This document shows, one piece after another, positions 49,872-62,132 of a stretch of 64,000 nucleotides of DNA (its first letter is position 1; every line of letters begins with the position of its first letter). The translations under genes were made by a program, and so were the position numbers. The notes beneath the pieces are model-generated. The model made no database searches. It was not told where the DNA came from and saw only the letters and a program-made list of their open reading frames with translations. Origin of the DNA: Thiobacillus thioparus DSM 505 (lineage in GTDB: Bacteria; Pseudomonadota; Gammaproteobacteria; Burkholderiales; Thiobacillaceae); assembly GCF_000373385.1 (NCBI RefSeq), contig NZ_KB891316.1, forward strand, positions 248,001 through 312,000, given 5' to 3'.

Positions 49872-51263
49872 ATGATTCGTCGCATCATCAACAAAGTATT
49901 TGGCCGCAAACCGCGTGTCGACGGCACCCGGGCGCAGATCCTGCCGCTGTCCGCACACGGCATCCGCCGTGACCAGCTCGACGACTGCGCGCTGAAAACC
50001 TGCGAAACCCTGGCCCAGGCCGGATACAAAGGCTATCTCGTCGGCGGCGCGGTGCGCGACCTGCTGCTGAACATGACGCCCAAGGATTTCGACGTCGCCA
50101 CCGACGCCACCCCGGAAGAGGTGCGCAGGCTGTTCCGCCGCTCGCGCATCATCGGGCGGCGCTTCCAGATCGTGCACGTGATGTGCGGGCGCGAGACCAT
50201 CGAGGTCACGACCTTCCGCGCCAATGGCCAGAAGGAGACCGAAGAGGACGACGAGCACGCTGCCGGCGACAAGTCCCCGGCAGCGCACAAGCGCCTGACC
50301 GACGAACATGGACGCCTGCTGTCCGACAACGTGTTCGGCAGCATGGCGGACGACGCCGCGCGCCGCGACTTCACCATCAACGCGCTGTATTACGACCCGG
50401 CGCGCGAGGAAGTGCACGACTATTTCGGCGGCGTGGCCGATTGCAAGAAGCGCGTACTGCGCATGATCGGTGATCCCGACACGCGCTACCGCGAAGATCC
50501 GGTGCGCATGCTGCGCGCCGCACGCTTTGCCGCCAAGCTCGACTTCCACATCGACCCCGCCACGCGCAAACCGGTGGCGGCGCTGGCGCCGCTGCTCGCC
50601 AACATCCCGCGCGCGCGCATCTTCGACGAGGCGCTCAAGCTGCTGCTGTCCGGCCACGCCCTGCGCGGTGTCCACCAGCTGCGCGCCGAAGGCCTGCATC
50701 ACGGCATGCTGCCGCTGCTGGACACCATCCTCGACGACCCCACCGGCGAACGTTTCATCAATGCCGCGCTGAAGAGCACCGACGAGCGCATTCAGTCGGA
50801 CCGACCTTCGTCGCCCGCCTTCCTGTTCGGCACACTGCTATGGCCGCAGGTGCTGCTGCGCTGGCGCGCGCTCGAGGCCGCCGGCGAAAAGCCACAGCCC
50901 GCCTTGTTTGCCGCGATGGACGAGGTGCTCGATACCCAACGCAGCCAGCTCGCCATTCCGCGCCGCTACGACGGCATGATGAAGGAGATCTGGGCACTGC
51001 AGCCGCGCTTCGAGCAGCGCGGCGGACAACGCCCGTATCGCCTGCTGGAGCATCCGCGCTTCCGTGCCGCCTACGATTTCCTGCTGTTGCGCGCCGAGTC
51101 GGGCGAGGTCGCTGCCGAACTCGGCGAATGGTGGACGCGTTTCCAGGAAGTCGGCGAAGACGAGCGCGCCGGCATGTTGCTGGCCGACAACGCGCCCAAG
51201 CCGCGCCGCAAGCGCAAGCGCAAGAAGCCGGGCGAAGCCGCCGGCGAGACGCAGCCCGCATGA
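49872..51263 (+). CDS. pcnB: Poly(A) polymerase I
   Basis: A 463-residue class II nucleotidyltransferase adding poly(A) tails to RNA to promote decay. The head motif GYLVGGAVRDLLLNMTPKDFDVATDATPEEVRRLF (about residues 55-90) has the GG and the two catalytic Asp. RRSRIIGRRFQIVHVM and DDAARRDFTINALYYDP are also typical. The tail KPRRKRKRKKPGEAAGE is strongly basic, as in E. coli PcnB, and helps RNA binding. It overlaps folK by 4 bases, as in the E. coli pcnB-folK pair. Confidence 0.95.
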   Translation: MIRRIINKVFGRKPRVDGTRAQILPLSAHGIRRDQLDDCALKTCETLAQAGYKGYLVGGAVRDLLLNMTPKDFDVATDATPEEVRRLFRRSRIIGRRFQIVHVMCGRETIEVTTFRANGQKETEEDDEHAAGDKSPAAHKRLTDEHGRLLSDNVFGSMADDAARRDFTINALYYDPAREEVHDYFGGVADCKKRVLRMIGDPDTRYREDPVRMLRAARFAAKLDFHIDPATRKPVAALAPLLANIPRARIFDEALKLLLSGHALRGVHQLRAEGLHHGMLPLLDTILDDPTGERFINAALKSTDERIQSDRPSSPAFLFGTLLWPQVLLRWRALEAAGEKPQPALFAAMDEVLDTQRSQLAIPRRYDGMMKEIWALQPRFEQRGGQRPYRLLEHPRFRAAYDFLLLRAESGEVAAELGEWWTRFQEVGEDERAGMLLADNAPKPRRKRKRKKPGEAAGETQPA

Positions 51264-51766
51264 AAATCACCGCCACCATCGGCCTCGGCGCCAACCTCAA
51301 CGACCCAGCGGCGCAGGTGGAATACGCGCTCGCCGAGCTCGACCGCTTGCCAGGCACCCGGCTGCTGTCCCGTTCCTCGCTGTACGCTTCGGCGCCGGTC
51401 GGCCATGTCGACCAGCCCGACTTCATCAACGCGGTGGCGCAGGTGGAAACCGAACTGGCGCCGCGCGTGCTGCTCGCCGCCCTGCTGGATCTTGAACACC
51501 GCCACGGCCGCGAGCGCAGCTTCCGCAACGCGCCACGCACGCTCGATCTCGACCTGCTGCTCTACGGCAACGCGCATTTCCACGAAGATGGCCTGACACT
51601 GCCGCATCCGCGCATGCATACGCGCGGCTTCGTGCTGCTGCCGCTGCTGGAGATCGCACCCGATGTCGTGATCCCCGGCCACGGCCGCGCCGCCGACTGG
51701 CTCGCCGGCTGTGCCGACCAAAGCGTGGTCCACCTTCCCCCTCCTGCCGCTGCCGTCAACGCATGA
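51260..51766 (+). CDS. folK: 6-hydroxymethyl-7,8-dihydropterin pyrophosphokinase
   Basis: A 168-residue enzyme transferring pyrophosphate from ATP to hydroxymethyl-dihydropterin in folate synthesis. The N-terminal GLGANLNDPAAQVEYALAEL, the pair SSLYASAPVG and DQPDFINAVAQVET, and the magnesium-binding RTLDLDLLLYG motif are intact. Coupled by 4-base overlaps to both pcnB and the deoxynucleoside kinase. Confidence 0.95.
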   Translation: MKITATIGLGANLNDPAAQVEYALAELDRLPGTRLLSRSSLYASAPVGHVDQPDFINAVAQVETELAPRVLLAALLDLEHRHGRERSFRNAPRTLDLDLLLYGNAHFHEDGLTLPHPRMHTRGFVLLPLLEIAPDVVIPGHGRAADWLAGCADQSVVHLPPPAAAVNA

Positions 51767-52404
51767 GTCTCTCCCGTTACCGTTACATCGTTGTCGAAGG
51801 CCCGATCGGCGCCGGCAAGACCAGCCTCACCTACAAGCTGGCCGAGCGCATGGACGCCGACACACTGCTGGAAAATGCCAGCGACAACCCCTTCCTGCCG
51901 CGCTTCTACCAGGAACCCAGGCGCTATGCGCTGCCGACTCAGTTACACTTCCTGTTCGAACGCTCACGCCAGTTGCGCGATCTCGCCCAGGGCGATCTGT
52001 TTCGCGCCGGCACCGTGTCGGATTTCCTGATCGACAAGGACATGCTGTTTGCACGCCTCAATCTCGACGATGACGAGTTCGAGCTCTACCAGAAGGTATA
52101 TGCCGACCTCGCGCTGCAGGCGCCGACACCTGATCTGGTGATCTATCTGCAGGCGCCGGTCGAGGTGCTGCAGGAACGCGTCAGGCGACGCGGCGTGGAA
52201 TTCGAGCGCGGCATGGATGCCGGCTATCTGCAGCGCCTGGCCAACAGCTACAGCGAGTTCTTCCATCGCTACGAGGCCGCGCCCCTGCTCATCGTCAACA
52301 CCAGCAACCTCAACTTCGCGGAGAACGAAGCTGACTTCGAGCTGCTGCTGGAGCGTATGAGCAAGATGCGCGGTCCGCGCGAATTTTTCAGCCGGGCGGC
52401 CTGA
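51763..52404 (+). CDS. Deoxynucleoside kinase
   Basis: A 213-residue kinase of the dNK/Dgk family. The P-loop is [13 protein letters not shown] at about residues 11-20; [17 protein letters not shown] and [14 protein letters not shown] follow the deoxyadenosine/deoxyguanosine kinase pattern, with the LID Arg-rich [12 protein letters not shown] near residue 146. It phosphorylates deoxynucleosides for salvage; the preferred base is not clear. It is embedded between folK and panB with minimal gaps, so folate, nucleotide and CoA precursor supply are co-transcribed. Confidence 0.87.
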   Translation: MSLSRYRYIVVEGPIGAGKTSLTYKLAERMDADTLLENASDNPFLPRFYQEPRRYALPTQLHFLFERSRQLRDLAQGDLFRAGTVSDFLIDKDMLFARLNLDDDEFELYQKVYADLALQAPTPDLVIYLQAPVEVLQERVRRRGVEFERGMDAGYLQRLANSYSEFFHRYEAAPLLIVNTSNLNFAENEADFELLLERMSKMRGPREFFSRAA

Positions 52405-52406
52405 AC

Positions 52407-53195
52407 ATGGCCGTCACCCTGTCCACCCTCAAGGCAATGCGCGAACGCGGCGAGAAGATCGCCGTGCTCACCTGCTACGACGCCAGCTTTGCGCGCGTGC
52501 TCGAAGCCGCCGGCGTCGAGGTGCTGCTGGTCGGCGATTCCCTCGGCATGGTGGTGCAGGGACACGCCTCGACGCTGCCGGTGAAGCTTGCCGAGATGAC
52601 GTACCACACGCGCTGCGTCGCCACCGGGGCCGAACGTGCCTTCATCGTCGCCGACCTGCCTTTCGGCAGCTACCAGCCTTCGCCGGAGCGTGCGTTTTCC
52701 GCCGCGGCACGGCTGATGGCTGCGGGCGCACATATGGTCAAGCTGGAAGGCGGCGCGGTCATGGTCGGCACCGTCGCCTTCCTGACGCAGCGCGGCATCC
52801 CGGTGTGCGCGCATCTCGGCCTGCTGCCGCAGTCGGTCAACCAGCTCGGCGGCTACCGGGTACAGGGACGCGAGGACGCGGCTGCCGCGCAACTGGTCGC
52901 CGACGCCCGCGCGCTGGAAGCCGCCGGTGCCGGACTGATCGTGCTGGAAATGGTGCCCGCCGCGCTGGGCCAGGCCATCACCGAGGCGCTCACGATTCCG
53001 ACCATCGGCATTGGCGCTGGGGCCGGCTGTTCCGGCCAGGTACTGGTGCTGTACGACATGCTGGGCCTGTATCCGCGCGCGCCGAAATTCTCGAAGAACT
53101 TTCTTGCCGGCGCCGACGGCATCGAAGCCGCCGTGCGCGCCTATGTCACCGCGGTGAAGGACGGCCGTTTCCCCGGTCCCGACCACACCTTCTGA
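52407..53195 (+). CDS. panB: 3-methyl-2-oxobutanoate hydroxymethyltransferase
   Basis: A 262-residue enzyme making ketopantoate from alpha-ketoisovalerate and methylene-tetrahydrofolate. Conserved blocks are [68 protein letters not shown] (active Lys/Glu), [25 protein letters not shown] and [23 protein letters not shown]. Two nt after the kinase stop; its own stop overlaps panC. Confidence 0.96.
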   Translation: MAVTLSTLKAMRERGEKIAVLTCYDASFARVLEAAGVEVLLVGDSLGMVVQGHASTLPVKLAEMTYHTRCVATGAERAFIVADLPFGSYQPSPERAFSAAARLMAAGAHMVKLEGGAVMVGTVAFLTQRGIPVCAHLGLLPQSVNQLGGYRVQGREDAAAAQLVADARALEAAGAGLIVLEMVPAALGQAITEALTIPTIGIGAGAGCSGQVLVLYDMLGLYPRAPKFSKNFLAGADGIEAAVRAYVTAVKDGRFPGPDHTF

Positions 53196-54040
53196 TGCAG
53201 GTCCTGCATACCGTCGCCGAACTGCGCACCGCACTCGCCGGACAAGCCGGCACCGCATTCGTACCCACCATGGGCAATCTGCACGCCGGCCATGTGTCGC
53301 TGGTCGAACTGGCAAGGCGGCATGGCAGTCCGGTTGTCGCGAGTATCTTCGTCAACCCGCTGCAGTTCGGTGCCGGCGAGGATTTCGAGCGCTACCCGCG
53401 CACCCTCGCAGCCGACTGCGAGAAACTCGCCGCCGCCGGCTGCGACTTGGTGTTCGCGCCCGACGTCGATGCCCTCTATCCGGCCCCGCAGGATTTCATC
53501 GTGCAGCCGTCCGAAGCGCTGACGCGGGACTTGTGCGGCGCCTTCCGTCCCGGTCATTTCGCCGGCGTGGCAACGGTCGTGCTAAAGCTTTTCAACCTGG
53601 TGCAGCCGCGCGTAGCCGTGTTCGGAAAAAAGGATTTCCAGCAATTGCGGGTGATCCAGGAATTGGTCCGGCAGTTCAACCTGCCGATCGACATCGTGGC
53701 GGGCGATACGCTGCGCGAATCCGACGGGCTGGCGATGAGTTCGCGCAACGCCTATCTCGGCGCGACGGAACGCATCCAGGCGCCCCAGCTGCAGCGCGAA
53801 CTCGCTGCCGTCGTGGCCGCCGTCCAGGCAGGCGAACGGGATTTCGAGGCCTTGTGCGCCACCGCCGGCCGCCACCTGAAAATGGCAGGCTGGCGGGTCG
53901 ATTACGTGGCGCTGCGCGATGCCGCGACCCTGCAATCGCCCATGCCAGACAGTGCCCGGCTGGTGGCGTTGGGCGCGGCCTGGCTGGGGTCGACCCGGCT
54001 GATCGACAACCTCGATTTCAGCTTGGGCAATCCGGCCTGA
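53195..54040 (+). CDS. panC: Pantothenate synthetase
   Basis: A 281-residue ligase joining pantoate and beta-alanine with ATP. The HIGH-like motif is MGNLHAGHVSLVELA, followed by SIFVNPLQFGAGEDFERYPRT, FRPGHFAGVATVVLKLFNLVQP, GKKDFQQLRVIQELV and the KMSKS-like SDGLAMSSRNAYL. Start at TGATG from panB. The beta-alanine comes from panD, the next gene, which has a separate promoter-like region. Confidence 0.96.
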   Translation: MQVLHTVAELRTALAGQAGTAFVPTMGNLHAGHVSLVELARRHGSPVVASIFVNPLQFGAGEDFERYPRTLAADCEKLAAAGCDLVFAPDVDALYPAPQDFIVQPSEALTRDLCGAFRPGHFAGVATVVLKLFNLVQPRVAVFGKKDFQQLRVIQELVRQFNLPIDIVAGDTLRESDGLAMSSRNAYLGATERIQAPQLQRELAAVVAAVQAGERDFEALCATAGRHLKMAGWRVDYVALRDAATLQSPMPDSARLVALGAAWLGSTRLIDNLDFSLGNPA

Positions 54041-54051
54041 AGTTTTACTTG

Positions 54052-54085
54052 TACCCTTTGGGTCGTCAAAACCAAAGGGTATAAT
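54052..54085 (+). promoter_or_regulatory. Inverted repeat overlapping the panD promoter
   Basis: TACCCTTTGG (54052-54061) and CCAAAGGGTA (54072-54081) are perfect complements around a 10-nt spacer. The right arm merges with TATAAT (54080-54085), a good -10 element about 30 bp before the panD start. Any -35 (TTGGGT, 54058-54063) lies inside the repeat. This is the look of an operator, or of an attenuator on panC read-through. Confidence 0.55.
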
Positions 54086-54114
54086 ATGAGCCCTTTCTTA
54101 TTGAGGGCACCGTC

Positions 54115-54495
54115 ATGCAAAGAACGATGCTCAAGTCCAAGCTGCACCGGGCGACCGTCACGCATTCCGAGCTGCATTACGAAGGATCCTGCGCAATCGA
54201 CGAAACCCTGCTGGACGCGGCCGACATCCACGAATACGAGCAGATCCAGATCTACAACATCACCAATGGCGAACGTTTCACGACGTATGCCATCCGTGCC
54301 GCGCGCGATTCCGGCATCATTTCGGTGAACGGCGCCGCCGCGCACAAGGCGAACCCGGGCGATCTCATCATCATCGCCACCTTTGCGTCCTACAACGAAC
54401 TGGAACTGGCGCGCTATGCGCCGGAACTGGTGTACGTGGACGCGGACAACCGCATCATGGACACGCGCCAGGCGATCCCGGTTCAGGCCGCGTAA
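54115..54495 (+). CDS. panD: Aspartate 1-decarboxylase
   Basis: A 126-residue proenzyme that converts aspartate to beta-alanine for pantothenate. Self-cleavage occurs at Gly24-Ser25 in YEGSCAID, giving the pyruvoyl cofactor. [13 protein letters not shown] and [23 protein letters not shown] are the other family segments. Separate -10-like element upstream; the convergent glgP follows after a hairpin. Confidence 0.97.
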   Translation: MQRTMLKSKLHRATVTHSELHYEGSCAIDETLLDAADIHEYEQIQIYNITNGERFTTYAIRAARDSGIISVNGAAAHKANPGDLIIIATFASYNELELARYAPELVYVDADNRIMDTRQAIPVQAA

Positions 54496-54511
54496 GGTCA
54501 CATATTGCCTG

Positions 54512-54541
54512 CAAGAAAGCAGGGAATCCCCGGCTTTCTTG
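54512..54541. terminator. Bidirectional hairpin between panD and glgP
   Basis: CAAGAAAGC (54512-54520) and GCTTTCTTG (54533-54541) make a 9-bp perfect stem with a 12-nt loop between the convergent ends. The arms carry A/T runs that could serve as short U tracts in either direction. Confidence 0.7.
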
Positions 54542-54562
54542 TTGCTGGGTTCCCTACGGCAC

Positions 54563-57058
54563 TCAGGTCAGCTTCCAGATATCCGCGTTGTATTCCTGCA
54601 TGGTGCGGTCGGTCGAGAAAAAGCCGCTCGACGCCGTGTTGAGGATGCTCATGCGCGTCCAGCGCGCCTCGTCCTGCCAGGCCTGGTCCACCCGTTCCTG
54701 CGCATCGACATATGTCCGGAAATCCGCCAGCACCATCCAGGGATCGTTCGGGCTCATCATGGCCCCGAGAATCATGTCGAAGATGCCCGGTTCGCAGGGG
54801 TTGAAATGGCCGGAGATGAGCAGGTCGATCACCTGGCGCAAGGCCGGATCGCGCTCCATATAGGACAGCGGCTGATAGCGGCCGCGCAGTGCCTCGACTT
54901 CGTCGGCGCGCAGGCCGAACAGGAAGAAGTTGTCCTCACCCACGGCATCGAGAATCTCGATATTCGCCCCATCGTAGGTGCCGATGGTGACGGCGCCGTT
55001 CATCATGAATTTCATATTGCCGGTACCGGAGGCTTCCTTGCCCGCAGTGGAAATCTGTTCCGATAGATCGGTGGCCGGCGCGATGATTTCCATGCTGCTC
55101 ACCCGGTAATTGGGCAGGAAGGCCACCTTGAGCCGGCCATTGACGTCGGGATCGTTGTTGACCACGTCGGCCACGCTGTTGATCAGCTTGATGATGCGCT
55201 TGGCCATCACATAACCCGGTGCGGCCTTGCCGCCGATCAAGACGCAACGGTTGACCGAGCCCTCCAGATGCCCGTGTTTGATGCGGTTGTAGAGATGAAT
55301 CACATGCAAGACGTTGAGCAGTTGGCGCTTGTATTCGTGGATGCGCTTGACCTGTACGTCGAACAGGGCGGACGGATCGAACGTCACGCCGCATTCGGCC
55401 TCGACCAGCGCCGCAAGCCGCACCTTGTTGGCACGTTTCGCGGCACGCCATTCGGCATGGAACGCCTCGTTTCCGCTCGCCGCCAGGGGCTTCAGCCTGG
55501 CCAGGTGCGACAGGTCGGCAATCCAGCCTTCGCCGATTCTCGAACTGATCAGCGCCGTCATGCCGGGGTTCGCATGCGCTACCCAGCGACGCGGTGTGAC
55601 GCCATTGGTCTTGTTGTTGAACTTGTGCGGCCAAAGCTCGACGAAATCGCGGAACAGCCCTTCCTTCAACAGGCGCGAATGCAGCGCCGCCACGCCGTTG
55701 ATCGAAAAGCTGCCGACGATGGCCAGCCACGCCATGCGAATCTGGCGTACCGGTTCTTCCTCGATGATTGACATGCGTCGCTGGCGGTCGATGTCGCCCG
55801 GCCATTTGATCGCCACCTGGCGCAGGAATCGGGCATTGATTTCGTAGATGATTTCCAGCGGGCGCGGCAGCAAGCGCTCGAACAATGCCACCGGCCAGCG
55901 TTCCAGCGCCTCGGGCAGCAGCGTGTGGTTGGTATAGGCCATGCACCGCGAGGTGATCGCCCAGGCTTCGTCCCACTGCAGCCGTTCGTCGTCGAGCAGC
56001 AGACGCATGAGTTCGGCCACCGCGATGGTGGGGTGCGTGTCGTTCATCTGGAAGACGTTGTGCTCGGCGAATTGCATCAAATTGCTGTTGCCGGCCGCGC
56101 GCCACTGGCGCAGCGCATCCTGCAGGCTGGCCGAGGCCAGGAAATACTGCTGGCGCAGGCGCAGTTCCTTGCCGTTCTCGCTGCTGTCGTTGGGATACAG
56201 CACCATCGAGATGTGCTCGGCGTGATTCTTCGCCTGCACCGCCTCGGAGTAGCTGCCGGCGTTGAATTCGTTGAGATCGAACACGTCGGTAGCGGCAGAT
56301 TTCCACAAACGCAGCGTGTTCACCGCATGATTGCGGTAGCCCGAGATCGGCATGTCGTAGGGAATCGCCAGCACATCGCTGGTATCCGCCCAGCGCGCGC
56401 GGGGAATCCCCGTCTTGTCGTGGAAATGCTCAGTGTGTCCGCCGAACGGCACGCGGCAGGTGAATTCGGAGCGTTCGACCTCCCATGGATTGCCGTCGCG
56501 CAGCCAATGGTCGGGTTCCTCGACCTGATAACCGTTTTCGATGTGCTGGCGGAACATGCCGTATTCGTAATGGATGCCATAGCCCATCACCGGCAGGTTC
56601 AGGGTGGCGCAGCTGTCCATGAAACAGGCCGCCAGCCGGCCCAGGCCACCATTCCCCAGCCCGGCGTCGGTCTCCTCCTCCGCCACGGTCTCGAGCGTCT
56701 GGCCGAAGCTCTGCAATGCCTCGCGCGAGGCCGCGTCCAGCCCCAGATTAAGCACGTGGTTGGACAGCGCGCGGCCGATCAGGAATTCCAGCGAAAGGTA
56801 ATACGCGCGGCGCTTGCCAGGCTGGTCACGCTCGGCATAGGTGTTCATCCAATCCGACATGAGACGGTCGCGCAACGTCCAGGCCAGCGCATGGTAGGTA
56901 TAGACGGCGGGACAGCCATGGAAACGTCCCAGATGGTAAAACTGGTAACGCTGGAAATCCTCGGTCAGCGCCTCGCTGCTATCGGGCAATTGCTTGAGGG
57001 CGATGCGGTTGGGGGAGACAGGTTTCTCGTCTGGCATGGTGGTTCCCGCTGAGTTCAT
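54563..57058 (-). CDS. glgP: Glycogen phosphorylase
   Basis: An 831-residue pyridoxal-phosphate enzyme releasing glucose-1-phosphate from glycogen. N-terminal [15 protein letters not shown], the [16 protein letters not shown] block, [17 protein letters not shown] and the PLP-binding [29 protein letters not shown] (Lys in [10 protein letters not shown]) are intact, covering the usual length. ATGA overlap of 4 bases with glgA, last gene of the glycogen operon. A second ATG seven codons in (57037) is possible. Confidence 0.96.
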   Translation of the reverse strand: MNSAGTTMPDEKPVSPNRIALKQLPDSSEALTEDFQRYQFYHLGRFHGCPAVYTYHALAWTLRDRLMSDWMNTYAERDQPGKRRAYYLSLEFLIGRALSNHVLNLGLDAASREALQSFGQTLETVAEEETDAGLGNGGLGRLAACFMDSCATLNLPVMGYGIHYEYGMFRQHIENGYQVEEPDHWLRDGNPWEVERSEFTCRVPFGGHTEHFHDKTGIPRARWADTSDVLAIPYDMPISGYRNHAVNTLRLWKSAATDVFDLNEFNAGSYSEAVQAKNHAEHISMVLYPNDSSENGKELRLRQQYFLASASLQDALRQWRAAGNSNLMQFAEHNVFQMNDTHPTIAVAELMRLLLDDERLQWDEAWAITSRCMAYTNHTLLPEALERWPVALFERLLPRPLEIIYEINARFLRQVAIKWPGDIDRQRRMSIIEEEPVRQIRMAWLAIVGSFSINGVAALHSRLLKEGLFRDFVELWPHKFNNKTNGVTPRRWVAHANPGMTALISSRIGEGWIADLSHLARLKPLAASGNEAFHAEWRAAKRANKVRLAALVEAECGVTFDPSALFDVQVKRIHEYKRQLLNVLHVIHLYNRIKHGHLEGSVNRCVLIGGKAAPGYVMAKRIIKLINSVADVVNNDPDVNGRLKVAFLPNYRVSSMEIIAPATDLSEQISTAGKEASGTGNMKFMMNGAVTIGTYDGANIEILDAVGEDNFFLFGLRADEVEALRGRYQPLSYMERDPALRQVIDLLISGHFNPCEPGIFDMILGAMMSPNDPWMVLADFRTYVDAQERVDQAWQDEARWTRMSILNTASSGFFSTDRTMQEYNADIWKLT

Positions 57059-58512
57059 GTGGAATAGAGCGCTAGGTAATGGCCGGCGCTATCCGCCCAG
57101 TCGAACGACTGGCGCATGCCGTTCTGCTGCAGGCGGCGCCATTGCGTGGGCTGGCGGTACAGGTCGAACGCGCGCCGGACGGCCTGCAGAAAAGCCGCCA
57201 CCTCCGGCGTGTCGAACACGAAACCGGTGGCGTTGCCCGCCGCCAGATTCTCCGCGTCGGCGTCGATCACCGTGTCGGCCAGCCCCCCCGTCTTGAAGAC
57301 AATGGGCGGCGTGCCATATCGCAGGCTGTACATCTGGTTGAGCCCGCACGGTTCGAAGCGAGAGGGCATCATGAACAGGTCGGCGCCCGCTTCGATATGA
57401 TGCGCCAGCGCCTCGTCGTAGCCGATCTCGACGAATACGCGCCCAGGATGCTGCTTGGCCAGTCGCGTAAGCTTATGCTCGTATGCAGCCTGACCGCTGC
57501 CGAGCAGCACGAAGCGCGCATCGGTCTCGGACAGCAGCACCGGGATCGCCGCCAACACCCAGTCGATCCCTTTCTGCTCGACCAGCCGGCCCACCAGTCC
57601 CAATAGCGGCGCCTGCATCGCATCGTCGTCTGCGCGCGGCAGAAAACGCTCGATCAGCGCCTGCTTGTTGCGCCGCTTGCCGGGCAGAATGCGGCTCATC
57701 GAATAATGCGCGGGCAGGTGCGGATCGGTGGACGGGTTCCATATCCGGGTATCGATTCCGTTGAGAATACCGTGCAGCTTGTATTGCCGGGAAAGCAGCA
57801 GCCCGTCGAGTCCATAGCCGAATGCCGGCGTGCAGATTTCGGCCGCATAAGTGGGACTCACGGTGGTGACGGCATCGGCGTAGACGATGCCCGCCTTCAG
57901 CATGGACAGGCCGCCGTGGAATTCCACGCCCTCGGACGACCACCACGAGCCGGGGAGTTGCAGGCGAACAAAATCACCATGCGAGAAATAGCCGCCGTAG
58001 GCCAGATTGTGGATAGTGAACACGGTTTTCGGGCGCCCGGGCTGGTCGGCCAGGAACGCCGCCACCAGCCCGGTCTGCCAGTCGTGAGTATGCACCACCG
58101 CGGGCTGCCATCCGATATCGAGCGCATCCTGCGCCAGCAGCGCAGCCACCCGCGCGAACACTGCGAAGCGCTCGGCATTGTCGGGCCAGTCCTGGCCGTT
58201 GGCGTTGACATAGGGATTGCCCGGGCGGTCGAACAAGGGCGGGCAGTCGATCACCCAAAGCGGGAAGGCAAAATCGGGATGGCGCGTTTCCAGGATGCGC
58301 GCACTGACGATGCCTTCGGCGCCGCGCACGTCGAGCCAGCCGAGGATGCGCACCTGGTCGAGCTGGCGCAACAGCGCCCGGTAGCCCGGCAGCACCAGAC
58401 GGATATCGGCGCCGCGTGCCTGCAAGGCATGCGGCAGGCTGTAGGCCACATCGCCCAACCCGCCGGTTTTCACCAGCGGGTAGGCCTCGCTGGCGACAAA
58501 CAGGATTTTCAT
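57055..58512 (-). CDS. glgA: Glycogen synthase (ADP-glucose)
   Basis: A 485-residue GT5 enzyme adding glucose from ADP-glucose to the chain end. N-terminal [30 protein letters not shown] holds the KTGGL substrate-binding motif; GLLPAI-type loop regions [15 protein letters not shown] and [33 protein letters not shown] contain the catalytic Glu. Start at 58512 fits the family; ATG 58527 would add MKRGA. 45 nt after glgB, the only real gap in this operon. Confidence 0.95.
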   Translation of the reverse strand: MKILFVASEAYPLVKTGGLGDVAYSLPHALQARGADIRLVLPGYRALLRQLDQVRILGWLDVRGAEGIVSARILETRHPDFAFPLWVIDCPPLFDRPGNPYVNANGQDWPDNAERFAVFARVAALLAQDALDIGWQPAVVHTHDWQTGLVAAFLADQPGRPKTVFTIHNLAYGGYFSHGDFVRLQLPGSWWSSEGVEFHGGLSMLKAGIVYADAVTTVSPTYAAEICTPAFGYGLDGLLLSRQYKLHGILNGIDTRIWNPSTDPHLPAHYSMSRILPGKRRNKQALIERFLPRADDDAMQAPLLGLVGRLVEQKGIDWVLAAIPVLLSETDARFVLLGSGQAAYEHKLTRLAKQHPGRVFVEIGYDEALAHHIEAGADLFMMPSRFEPCGLNQMYSLRYGTPPIVFKTGGLADTVIDADAENLAAGNATGFVFDTPEVAAFLQAVRRAFDLYRQPTQWRRLQQNGMRQSFDWADSAGHYLALYST

Positions 58513-58557
58513 TGCTCCGCGTTTCATTGTTTTTTTCCGTGTTTTTATTTGATCGAA

Positions 58558-60779
<2,222 letters not shown>

Positions 60780-60783
<4 letters not shown>

Positions 60784-62132
60784 GGTTTTGGGGGTGTCTC
60801 GCATCGATGGGCTTTCTGTAATTGTTGTAGCAAACGGGAAGCCAGGCCGGGCGCCAGCGCATCCCATTCAAACCGCCAAGTCCAGTTGCCGCTGTCCGTA
60901 CCAGGCGTATTCATGCGCGCCTCGCTGCCGAGGTGCAGCACATCCTGCAGCGGCAACATCGCCAGGGCGGCACGACTTTCCAGCACCGTGGCAATCATCG
61001 CGCCCAGGACCGCATCGGGATCCGAGACGCCCAGCCGCTGCATGACCTCGGGCCGGACATGATCGGGCAGCGTGCGCCACCAGCCCAGCGTGGTGTCGTT
61101 GTCGTGCGTGCCCGTGTAATACACCGTATCGGGCTGCACATTCTCGGGTTTGTGCGGGTTGTCGGCATGGGCGTCGAATGCGAACTGCAGCACCGACATG
61201 CCGGGCAGCCCGAACTGGTGCCTCAACGCGGTCACGTCCGGCGTGATGATGCCGAGATCCTCGGCCACCAGCGGCAAGTCCCGCATTTCGGCACTGACCG
61301 CCTGCAGCAGCGCCACGCCGGGGGTCGCGCGCCATTCGCCATGGATGGCGGTCGGCTCGCTGGCCGGAATCGTCCAGGCCGCGGCCAGCCCGCGAAAATG
61401 GTCGATACGAACCAGATCAAACCACTCGAAATGGGCGCGCAGCCGAGCCCGCCACCAGGCGAAGCCGTCGGCCTGCATCATGTCCCAGTTGTAGTGCGGG
61501 TTGCCCCAGCGCTGTCCGGTCTCGGAAAAGTAATCCGGCGGTACTCCGGTCACCACGGTGGGATGTCCCGTTTCATCCAGCAGGAACAGGTGCCGTTGGG
61601 CCCACACGTCGGCACTGTCGTGCGCAACGAAGATCGGCATGTCTCCAAACATCCGGATCCCGCGTTCCGCTGCCGCCGCGCGGATGTGCTGCCCCCGCAC
61701 GGTGGACCGATACTGCTCGGCCATGACGGCTTTCAGTGCATCGGCATGGCTGTCATCGAACGCGGAGAGCGTCTGCGCATCGCGGTCGCGCAGTTCACGC
61801 GGCCAATCAGTCCAGGGAGCGCCGCCCTGCTCCTGCTTGATCACCATGAAGCGCGCGTAATCGTCCAGCCAGTGGTGCTGTTTCTTGCGCCAACTGGAGA
61901 AACCGCGCATGTCGGCACGCGCTCCGGGAAACAGTGCAGGGTTGACCGCAAACGCCGAGGCGCATTGGTAGGGAGACAGTCCAGACAGCGGAATGCCGAG
62001 CGGCAGCATCTGCCATACCGTGATACCGGCCGCCTGCAGGAAATCCAGCCAGCGCTCGACGTCTTCCAGCGCGCAGGATGGCAGCGACGTCGGGTGCAAC
62101 AATATGCCGGCGCGGCGCGTATTGAAATTCAT
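60780..62132 (-). CDS. malQ: 4-alpha-glucanotransferase, short type
   Basis: A 450-residue GH77 amylomaltase that rearranges maltodextrins. It begins right at the catalytic core (RRAGILLHPTSLPS...WQMLPLGIPLSGLSPYQCASAFAVNPALF) and lacks the N-terminal extension of the 694-residue E. coli MalQ. DLVRIDHFRGLAAAW supplies the nucleophile Asp and VAEDLGIITPDV the Glu; YYTGTHDNDTTLGWW is the third motif. ATGA overlap with the GH57 gene. It trims short chains produced during glycogen turnover. Confidence 0.94.
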
